Source of the DNA: Athripsodes cinereus
Taxonomy: Eukaryota > Arthropoda > Insecta > Trichoptera > Leptoceridae
DNA length: 64,000 nt
Direction: 5' to 3'
Assembly: GCA_947579605.1 (NCBI GenBank)
Contig: OX388322.1
Span: 2,356,001 to 2,420,000 of the forward strand
Positions 38,501 through 46,813 of this stretch are shown here, piece by piece. The notes beneath the pieces were generated by a model, which was given only the letters and a program-made list of their open reading frames with translations, did not search any database and was not told the origin of the DNA. The stretch's first letter is position 1; every line of letters begins with the position of its first letter. The translations under genes were made by a program, and so were the position numbers.

Positions 38501-38565
38501 TGGGACCTGGATTGTCCATCGTGTGATGTACAGCCTTCTATACAACATTTACGCATTTTCTTCAT
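35520..38565 (-). CDS. THAP-domain protein with C-terminal coiled coil, three exons, 281 aa
   Basis: Probable DNA-binding protein of the THAP zinc-finger family. Exons: 38565-38468, 36985-36784, 36065-35520 (TGA). GT-AG borders and phases agree, and the sum is 846 nt. The THAP domain spans residues 1 to about 90: the C2CH zinc ligands are likely C8 and C12 (CCIEGC), C64 and H67 (ICSLHF). The family FPKD motif follows at 34-37, W44 is the conserved tryptophan, and NAIPSY replaces the usual AVPTIF end. The middle is Ser/Thr/Asn-rich and low complexity. The last about 55 residues (ETVKLLIRRIKEYQNCLRI, KNRIIKSLQQKL) form a likely coiled coil for dimerisation. No HCF-1-binding [DE]HxY motif was found. 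Targets are unknown. Intron 1 holds a LINE fragment and a MITE; intron 2 holds a hAT-type element. Confidence 0.9.
36170..36562. mobile_element. hAT-type MITE in THAP gene intron 2
   Basis: A 393-bp element has inverted ends (CAGTGGTGGCCA left, TGGCCACCACTG right), flanked by exact 8-bp duplications ATATAATA at 36162-36169 and 36563-36570. This is diagnostic of hAT-like transposition. No transposase was found; the longest frame inside (62 codons) has no match I recognise. Confidence 0.9.
37163..37560 (+). mobile_element. LINE C-terminal fragment with (ATC)n tail (THAP intron 1)
   Basis: An open frame from the left edge to TAG at 37519-37521 reads YHITSLLERLQWL, RVEERVTFKVCLLVYKAINK, RPFGVVGPVLWNCLPVPLRG, TSFRSKLKTELF. 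This is the characteristic C-terminal region of LINE reverse transcriptases (LHWLPV..RI.FK..LL.YK...). A tail of AAAATAAAATCATCATCAT follows. Only about 110 codons are left, and they remain open. Confidence 0.8.
37643..38163. mobile_element. MITE with GGGGGTCTATTCTCC inverted ends (THAP intron 1)
   Basis: The left end GGGGGTCTATTCTCCAATCT and the right end AGATTGGAGAATAGACCCCC are perfect inverses and extend through CGATTGAT (28 bp in total). The 521-bp interior holds a 104-codon open frame (37666-37980) with no recognisable domain. No target duplication longer than one base was clear. Confidence 0.85.
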
Positions 38566-39816
38566 TGAATAATATTGCAACGAGTTTTGTCGTGTAAAAA
38601 ATAACAAATGCGTAAGAGTCAATCAAATGCATTTAATCCGGAGGCAGAGTTTATTATATTTATTGTTGTATTTGAAACAAAAAAGACAACTCCACAGGCC
38701 ATAACACAAATTGTCATTTTGACAACCATAGATGAAATTGACTTTTTGTTATGACAGCTACTCCATAGAAAATAGAATTTGATAACCGATTTTCGAAATA
38801 CGGGTGCTTGCACACCGAATTACATATTTTGAACCACAAGTGAATAGACGTAAACCCAAATACACCCTCACGGTACAAAATATGCACCCTAGTAACCAAT
38901 TTAATATTAACAAAAAAGTATTTTCTGGGAATATACAAAAAATAACAGACAAATAAAATAAAAAATTACATTTATTGAACTTAAATAAACCTTAACTTAC
39001 ATCAAAAAACATAATTTTATACATTTAAAATCCTTATTCTACAATTTTTATTTATGTACATACAATTTACAATACAGATTAAATATTCTCCAATTGATTA
39101 TAAAACATTTTATAATTTAGATATTATATTGGGTGAGTTGGCATTTTATTTCAAAAACTCCATATTGATTTATGTAAGAAAACACAAATGGTTCAGGTTT
39201 TACTACTTTTTTTCGATGGTTTTATTTAAAACCATACGCAATTTTTATATTTATAAACACATCATTATGTTTGAACATGAAGGATACATAAAAAGACGAG
39301 AGTAAGTGTTTGTGCAAAAAATAATTAAAAATGGTAATTTGTATGTGTTACAATAATTCACACAGCCCTAATAAATCAACAGTGGAAAAATAAAATTAGT
39401 CATATTGTAAAAATGTTTCATAAAGTACGATTGCTAGGTCTCCCACTCTCTTTTGTAAGTTTTAGAGTACGCTGTAAAATACAGGCATTGGTAAAAAATC
39501 ACAAATAAAACGTTTAAAATCTTCAATTCAGTGATGAGGCAAGCCATTCATTACGAAAATTTGTTGGCATGGAGAAGACAAATACAAATACAGTACCAAA
39601 TTATTTGCAGTTCACTTGTGGCGATCGTTAAGGAATTCTTAAACCAAAACATTGTTTTTCAGTACCTACTCACTGACTCTGCATGTTCTTTCTATGTACA
39701 CTTTGTATTTGATAGTCTTTACTTTCAAGATTTTTTAATGTTATGGAATGCAACCCAAAAGACGATATTAATATGTAATAACTTAGTATGTACCTCATAA
39801 AATGTATATCATTTGT
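38566..39816. other. Intergenic, AT-rich, with a partial SINE-like piece
   Basis: A fragment around 38835-38890 (GTAAACCCAAATACACC on plus) resembles the 3' end of the local SINE family in inverse orientation. The rest shows no gene. This region separates the THAP gene start from the zinc-finger gene end. Confidence 0.45.
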
Positions 39817-39822
39817 TTTATT
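39817..39822 (-). terminator. Poly(A) signal AATAAA for the zinc-finger gene
   Basis: AATAAA on the minus strand lies 16 bases downstream of the stop codon of the C2H2 gene. It is the nearest canonical hexamer. The very short spacing means a second signal further on may be used. Confidence 0.5.
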
Positions 39823-39837
39823 AATCCAATCTAGATT

Positions 39838-41088
39838 TTAATTGGCAGGGGCCTCAGGGGAGGCAGGAGGACCAAATGCAGGATCAATCAAAGGTTTTTT
39901 GTTGACAACAACTTTAGCTCCAACGTCACTAGGATGTTTCATAAGATGTTTCTTCAAATTGCTTCTGTCCGCATAACTAGCTCCACAGTAAGAACACGAG
40001 TACGGCTTGTTTCCCAAATGAATAGCCATGTGGGTTTTCAAATTCCATTTCTTATTGAATGTCTTCCCACACAGAGTACAGTCATGAACCTCTCTATGTA
40101 ACTGCTTGTGAGCTGATAGTGATGTGGGAAACATGAAAACTTTCCCGCAAAATTCGCATGGGAATGCACCTCCTTTACCAATATTTGGATCAGCTAAGAA
40201 CCTGGCTTTTCTTCTATGCCAAACCATGTGGATTTTAAGCTTAACATTGAGATCGAAAACTTTATTACACGATTTGCACGGGAAGGTACCTTTGGGCAAA
40301 TGAAACTCTCTATGCCTTCTCAAATGCCTCGAGTCACCGAATGATTTCCCACACGTATGACACAGAGGTCGTATTTTTGTAAATGGAAACATTTTATCTT
40401 CTGTTTCTGGTCTTCCTGGACGTGCTCTAATGTGTGCTGACTTTTTCTTCTTGTGATACTTTTTATGATCGTACAATCTTACCTGTAAATCAAAGACTCT
40501 ATCACATATGTCACATTTATATGATCCTTTAGGTTCATGGCAGAGGATGTGTCTTATTAAATTACGATGTAACATATAAGTTTTTCCACAGACATCACAG
40601 ATGTAACTTTCTGTGCGCAATTTAGTGTCAGGTCTTAAGGCACCAGCCTGCAGTGTAGTCAAATCGTCTACTGGACCAGTAGCATCACAATCAAATATTT
40701 TCTTTATAGAAACTGACTTCTCGGATTCCTTTTCATGTAGATCATGGTGCTTTCTCAAGGCTTTTAAGCTTTTGTAAGATTTTAGGCACAAAAGACAAAG
40801 GTATGGAGTTTCTTTAGAATGAAACTTCTTATGTTTACTTAAATCTGTCAGTTTGGTATATAAGATATCGCAGCTACTGCACTTTAGCATCACATCGCTG
40901 TGCATTTCATAGTAATGTCTTATTCTGCATTTTACATTGCTAAATGGCTTCATACATACTTCGCAACTAAGAACTTTCTTGTGGTTATTCATATGTTTTT
41001 TGTACTCAATTTGGCACTTAAATACTTGTTCACACAAACTGCATTTGAATTCTACCTCATCCTCCGACGCACCCGATTTTTCAGACAT
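39838..41088 (-). CDS. C2H2 zinc-finger protein, 11 fingers, single exon, 416 aa
   Basis: Probable nuclear DNA-binding protein. One uninterrupted frame from ATG 41088 to TAA 39838. Eleven C2H2 fingers are visible, starting at FKCSLCEQVF, LSCEVCMKPF, LKCSSCDILY, YLCLLCLKSY, YICDVCGKTY, YKCDICDRVF, PLCHTCGKSF, FPCKSCNKVF, FPCEFCGKVF, HDCTLCGKTF and YSCSYCGASY. Most linkers are not the canonical TGEKP, and the fingers are grouped 4 + 2 + 2 + 3 with spacers (about residues 125-160, 215-235 and 290-305). An AT-hook-like RARPGRP lies between fingers 6 and 7. No ZAD, BTB or KRAB domain is present. The C-terminus is Pro/Ala-rich. I cannot name an orthologue. Confidence 0.92.
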   Translation of the reverse strand: MSEKSGASEDEVEFKCSLCEQVFKCQIEYKKHMNNHKKVLSCEVCMKPFSNVKCRIRHYYEMHSDVMLKCSSCDILYTKLTDLSKHKKFHSKETPYLCLLCLKSYKSLKALRKHHDLHEKESEKSVSIKKIFDCDATGPVDDLTTLQAGALRPDTKLRTESYICDVCGKTYMLHRNLIRHILCHEPKGSYKCDICDRVFDLQVRLYDHKKYHKKKKSAHIRARPGRPETEDKMFPFTKIRPLCHTCGKSFGDSRHLRRHREFHLPKGTFPCKSCNKVFDLNVKLKIHMVWHRRKARFLADPNIGKGGAFPCEFCGKVFMFPTSLSAHKQLHREVHDCTLCGKTFNKKWNLKTHMAIHLGNKPYSCSYCGASYADRSNLKKHLMKHPSDVGAKVVVNKKPLIDPAFGPPASPEAPAN

Positions 41089-42463
41089 TATGAAAAGTAC
41101 TTGAAAAGGCTTCTGCTTTAGTTATATCAGCTTCAACTCCTTCTGAAGGTAAGGCTTTCGAAAATCGTTAATAGTCGGATTTCCGAAGGTGCTGGTGCTG
41201 AAGCATCTCGTTCTAATTATTCTCTAAAAATGGAGTTTATGAGATGCTCACACATAACTTGCGTCCAGAAAACATATCATGAAATGTAAAACAGGCGAAA
41301 AGCAACCAAAATTGACATAAAATGAAACGCCAAAAACATACACCACAAAAATTATCTATGGAGAAGTTTTACTATGCATAGACAAACATTCATGAAACCA
41401 TTGACATAATAATTAAAAATCTATGCCTTCACGGCATATCCCACAAGTGGGGTAGCCAGCATACCCATGGACCTAAATAGAGTAATGGACAGACACTTTG
41501 GTAAACATTTTGTAGCTGCGCGGGGAGGGGAATGACGACCATTTTGTAAGAAATAAATTTTGTTCGGTGCGTCGCATTTGGGCTGCGTTCAGACAGTCAC
41601 CGAGTGATCAGTCGACGACGCATATTTTGAAAGTACCTATACAATGCCAGTACGCATTCATAGTGTTCATGTACTGTATGTTACTATGTTTTCAAAATGT
41701 GTAACAAAATAAGAATTATAGTCTCAGAAAATATACTCGATTTCTGCGTAATTGTCATTTATAATTTCTGACGCTGATTCAGTGAATTCGTTTGGATAAA
41801 TTTAGGATATAAACTTGTAACAAGTATTTGGGAAGTATACAAGCTCAGAAAGTTAGATAATGGAATAATTAAAAAAAAAGTATAAAGCAATTAGTTATAA
41901 ACTAATCAAGTAGTTATTACTTTAACTGTTAATTTTAAAGATACCTATTAAAATAATTTATTCCTTCGTTAGAGACAAAAATATTTTTATCATTTAAAAG
42001 AAACACAAAAGTACTTGAATGCTACTATAAAAAGGCGCCAGTCAAATAATAATAAAAATATTAATTATTTAAATATATTCATAATTTACGTCTTTTACAC
42101 GTCGGCGAATTTAAGAAATTATAACAAAAAGTAAATCTAAAAAAAAAAATTTTTTAAAAGTTATAAAAGCAATAAAAAAAATAATAAAAAGACGTAAAAA
42201 ATAATGGCGCCATTACGATAACATTGGGTCATAAAACGCTCCAAGTTATTCATGATTATCCGGATTACATTCACCACTCACTGCAACTTCATGGTCGTTC
42301 AGGTCAAACGACGCCGAGTGACATTTATGCTCCCATGAACCAACCCTTGTATTTGTATGTTTAGTTGTTTTAAAAATGTTTCAAGTTTTTGCACATCAGT
42401 TGAATTTTTCATATCGGTTTTTGTTTTTATATCTAGAAGAATAGGAATCATCTTATGATTAAC
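41089..42463. other. Intergenic stretch between the zinc-finger gene and THAP remnant
   Basis: Holds the zinc-finger gene's 5' region, a dispersed repeat fragment near 41440-41475 (TATCCCACAAGTGGGGTAGC) and AT-rich DNA. Sequences around 41610 (CACCGAGTGATCAGTCGACG) and 42285 (CAACTTCATGGTCGTTCAGG) may be ends of one old DNA transposon, but I could not align them. Confidence 0.4.
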
Positions 42464-43097
42464 ATGGTGATGTGCGCTATAAATGGTTGTGGTTATAAAT
42501 CCAATCCAACTTTCGCAGGAAACAGGATTGTCATATTTTCGGTAAGTTGTTTTGTATTGTAGTTTTTATCTTAATATATTGCGATTTTAAAGTCGTTTAT
42601 ATTATAATTCGTATACTTATAAATGATCATAATAATGTTATAAACGTTCTATATAATTATCTGTCCTTATTCTCCTATATCTACACATGTAACTTGTTTT
42701 CCATTCTGTCATCTGACAATACAAAGAACCTACAATCTGATGTTTGGTTTGTTTACCCGTTAGAATGAAATGTTTCATGCATACAATTCTGATCAGGTTA
42801 ATGATATTATCGCATGTTTATAAACAAAATCATTTTTTGTAGTTTTCCAAAGGATCCAGAAAGGAGAAACTGGACATTATCCAATATTTGACACCAAGTA
42901 AACGTAGTGTTTTGTGTTCAAAAACATCTCGTTTTTCTGCGAGGTTGGAGAAAAACGTCATTCTTACGAAATATCCTGAGTTTCCCGCTCATTTGCAAGT
43001 TCGTGTGTTTTATATTATTCATTTAGATATATCCTTCAATTGTCATTCATTCTCTCCATATTGTGTGTATATGAAAACAAAGTTTAAAAATAAATAA
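42464..43097 (+). pseudogene. THAP-domain gene remnant with frameshifts
   Basis: ATG 42464 starts a frame MVMCAINGCGYKSNPTF with the first two THAP cysteines (C4, C9), ending at a good donor (GTAAGT at 42542). After an intron and a TTTTTTGTAG acceptor (42841-42842), the next exon carries the THAP hallmark FPKDPERRNWTLSNI in one frame, but the spliced frame reads FSKGSRKEKLDIIQY instead. The later motif TPSKRSVLCSK returns to the spliced frame. The expected histidine after CSK is lost because of an apparent extra A in an A-run near 42920. Several compensating shifts therefore break the zinc site. It may still be transcribed, as the spliced frame stays open to TAA 43097. Confidence 0.75.
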
Positions 43098-43486
43098 TGA
43101 TTTTGAAATGAAATACTCAATTTTATTTTCTCATCCTATTCCCTATTTCATCAAGTATATGAAAACATTAAGTTATGTGGCATTGTAATTATTTTAAGAA
43201 GTAAATATAATGTTTTCTGATACTGTGAATAATTTCCATACATTGCCCATACAAATGTTAAATAAAGTATTTCCTACAAAATGGCCACCGTCGATTTCCC
43301 TTCCTCACTTTTTGGCTTCGCTGTCATTCATACAAATTACTATAAACGTTCCATCCCCTACCTACATACATCCATGAGCATACCAGCTGCATGTAACAAT
43401 GCCACACTAAAGATAATGTGGCCATGTGCATGTAATAAACATGCAACTGTCCTCTCCGTGCCGATAAAAAATTGATTGCCCTCTGT

Positions 43487-43768
43487 ATAGACCATTAAAG
43501 GTCACGTGGTCTTGTCTATGGATTTGCTTTTGCTTGGGGGGCAAACAGTCAGATTGCGCAAATCATCCTTGTAGGATGTTATGCCATAAGAGAAAAAAAA
43601 AGAAAGTCAGACGACAAAATGATAATAACAAAATCGACACTGACAGTTTTTTTGATTATTAGGTATTCTTTAGGCGTTCCACCTAATATTACACCGTAAT
43701 CGTCTGTTGTGTTGGGATGCCTGATGCCACTCAGTGATTTTTCTGTGACGTCATCCCTTAATGGTCTA
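43487..43768. mobile_element. Tc1/mariner-type MITE with TA duplication
   Basis: The left end TAGACCATTAAAGG and right end CCCTTAATGGTCTA are inverted with few mismatches and are flanked by TA (43485-43486, 43769-43770). The length is 282 bp. It includes CACGTGG and TGACGTCA motifs near the ends. It is non-coding. Confidence 0.7.
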
Positions 43769-44365
43769 TATTGATTGTATCTAACTTGAATGTTTACCTT
43801 TTATGTAATTGTTTGTAATCAATGTACAGTAGTAAAGAATGAATAAATAAATAAAAAATCATAGCAAACCTCATCTCAAAATTTGAGTCATTTATAATAT
43901 TGTCTTTGTTTTTTCGAACACCTACTTTTTACAGGACATTCAAAAACTTACGAAAAAATAATGTGTGACCAAAAATTTGCCGGGTGCTCCATGGATAACA
44001 AACATAGGTGGCCCGCAATTTTTTAATCATTTTTTAATGTTCATTGTAATATTTATTATGAATAATAATATTAATTTTGGTTGAAAATAAATTGCTCAAA
44101 TCTATCGACTGAGTCTGTGATTAAATTTCCTGATAGTTCACGTTCTTACATATTTAAATCAACATATATATCCAGGTTGATCGATTTTCTAGATTAAAAT
44201 AAATTAATAAAATAATGCACGGCAATAAATGCAATCAATCCAACAACATAAAGAAGTTTTTACCATAGGTGTGATTCAGACATTTTGTTTGTTTATGTGT
44301 TAAATTGAATTGACAGCTGTCATAGGAAATATTATTGAACGGAGGCGCTATTCTCACCCAGAAAA

Positions 44366-44415
44366 TTTTCGCGGAATATTTTTGTTTGTTTACAAACAAA
44401 AATATTCCGCGAAAA
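44366..44415. repeat. Perfect palindrome, 24-bp arms with 2-base centre
   Basis: Left arm TTTTCGCGGAATATTTTTGT plus TTGT, then TT, then the exact inverse. The arms have no mismatch. CGCG is rare in this AT-rich setting. Confidence 0.95.
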
Positions 44416-44594
44416 AGTGACTATTGTCACCCAACCACAGATAAAATACTTGTTTGACGTTTATACTGTCATTTGACTTGTGTGGCGTTTTGTTAGAGAT
44501 TTTTGACTAATTTTTGTTTTAACTTTATTTTGTATATATTAACGGATATTTTAATATATTTAATTTTCTCTTAAATAGTTTAATGATATTTTAA

Positions 44595-44735
44595 GTCGCT
44601 TATAGGTTAAATTTCTGAATATCTTGGATATTTCATTCTGTGTACTACAAATTAAGTGTTTTATAGTCGCTTATAGGTTAAATTTCTGAATATCTTGGAT
44701 ATTTCATTCCGTGTACTATAAATTATGTCGTGATT
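44595..44735. repeat. 71-bp tandem duplication
   Basis: The block beginning GTCGCTTATAGGTTAAATTT occurs at 44595 and again at 44666 with only a few differences at the far end. It is non-coding. Confidence 0.9.
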
Positions 44736-45036
44736 ATTTTAAGTGTAATTTAATAATGTGTAGCTAATATTGCTCAAGAACTTTGTATTAAAACAATTGA
44801 TCTATATAATAAAATAGATGAAATATTACACTTCGTTTTTGTTACTCTTTCTTTGGTTAATTTAGATACTTACATAGTATACTTGGTATTTCCAGAATGT
44901 TTAATTGAGTCCTACAATATAGCCCATTTCATCTCGAACACTCAAGCTGACTAGCTCAGGTAACATGGATAACGTTATATAATACTAATTACAGGTTGCA
45001 CATCTCAACAGTAATTTTTATATCTCTTTCATAGGC

Positions 45037-45198
45037 AATGAATCCGAAACCAAAGTGATGCTGAAACAGCTTTTATTTTTGTTCAACAATATTCATCTCT
45101 CACTATATGATTTACACACAACAGAAATATTCTTGCACCAACATGCTGGAGAACATGATTTGTATTATTACATACCTTCCACTAAAGGAACCTTGTAA
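45037..45198 (+). pseudogene. Exon-like coding stretch, unidentified, possibly decayed
   Basis: After a CTCTTTCATAG acceptor (ending 45034), 53 codons are open: NESETKVMLKQLLFLFNNIH, then LSLYDLHTTEIF, ending at TAA 45196-45198. The composition is protein-like and not just AT-driven. A possible preceding exon (44897-44957, with ESYNIAHFISNT in one frame and a GTAACA donor) carries a stop (TAG) in the same frame. I do not recognise the protein. It could be a relic of a gene, or chance. Confidence 0.3.
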
Positions 45199-45764
45199 AA
45201 TTCCATATTTCCATCTATGGGTTATTCTGTGTGCAAGCTCCACTTTGTGCAGTTGTACGTGACAACATAGCTATCTTATAAACTAAAACATTTAAGTAGA
45301 ATTTACATATAAAATTGTGTGTTATTTACAATGTCTTCTTGTTATATGAAGAATGAACTTCCCATCAGAAGAAACCCATTTACAATCAAGGCATTGCAAT
45401 ATTTATATTGGTTTAGGGTGGTTAGCTCGTCTACACAAATGTTCACTTATGATATTCATCTTAGTCTCTGAAGAAAACCCTTCAATTATTGTTAACGAAT
45501 CCAACATAAATGTTCGACAGAAACCCGATGTGAAAATATAGTTTTACCTGATGGATTTGCAAGGATCTAAAATAGATTTAGTAATTCAAGAGGCATTTGT
45601 AGAATTATATAAATTTCAATATGTGCTTGTGAAATAATCATATCCACAATATCTGTTTTATTTTATCTGACACCATGCTTTATGATGGGTTAATTGGTGA
45701 AAATTGTGTTAGGTCGACAAATCCACTGATTGTAAGCTATTTCACAACAAAGAATTTATTCCTA

Positions 45765-45884
45765 CAGCCTTAGTCAAAACACATTTTAGCGTTATGTAGT
45801 CGTTCGACTATAGACGACTTTGTGAGAAAGTTGTTTTTAGTCAAACTATTACATAACGCTAAAATGTGTTTTGACTACGGCTGC
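45765..45884. repeat. Fold-back MITE (GTCAAAACACATTTTAGCG arms)
   Basis: Arms of about 31 bp (45768-45798 and 45850-45880) are near-perfect inverses containing TAGTCAAAACACATTTTAGC, around a loop of about 51 bp. The outward order of blocks resembles the ends of the element at 57831-58796 (GAGTCAATAACACATTTTCA), so both are probably one family. Confidence 0.75.
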
Positions 45885-46813
45885 TGGAGTACATTTAACT
45901 GTGTAATACTTGACAGGAAACTCATTATTGTTTTTAAGTTTTATGGAAGCTAAATCATTCTCATTTTAAAGTCCATGCTATTATCTAAATGCAGCTCACA
46001 ACCAGTTTCGATAAAAAAATAGCAAGACATTAAAAACAATTAAGGATTTATTAACTGAAAACATGATATAACACACTACCTATATTATAATTGGTTGCTC
46101 TTGATGGAATATAATGTCTAGAAGGCCTTATGTGATGCAAATAGTGAGAGCATGTGAAAGTTTGAAACCAATCAGATTTAAGTTTCAAAATATTATTCTC
46201 CTGCACCTATCTCTTTTAAGTTTTAACTATATTTATACTTAAAGAAGATGTTGTCTGACTGCCTAGCCCTTATTGTTGACTTAGGAAGCTGAAATTTAGG
46301 AGAAACATAGACTTCATAGCAGGGATCCACTTAAAAAGACTTTTTAATTAGGAGTAATTGTTTTGTACAGGTTACCTAAGATGTCACAGATGGGATTCAT
46401 GAAATTATACTTCCTTTTATCAAATTAAGGAAACTATTTTGAAGATTTAAAGAAATTTCCTTATGAAATCTCAAAATTAATTATACAAAATCCATATTAT
46501 TATATAATATGCAAAAAAAGATATTCTATCAGACAAAATACAATAATTTATTAAAGAAATGGCAATAGTGCCGCTGCCATAGATTAACCATAGTGTAGTG
46601 TTTTACTTTGGATTGTTTTCACAGTTTTTGTTTCATTTAAAAAAAGGACAGAAATACAGAAATATATTTATTTACCTCGGGTTGTTTATGGTAAAAAAAA
46701 AAAAAAAATATATTTGACAGTAAATTGGTAGGAATAGCATGGACCTAAATAGAGTAACCTACCTACCTACATACATCCATGAGGAATAGCCACGGCCATT
46801 ATTGAAAAGGAAA
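45885..46813. other. Stx17 upstream region, no gene recognised
   Basis: This AT-rich stretch includes a possible promoter for the downstream syntaxin gene but no definable core element. A dispersed motif (ATGGACCTAAATAGAGTAA) at about 46740 also occurs at 41469. A long A-run is at 46693-46709. Confidence 0.4.
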
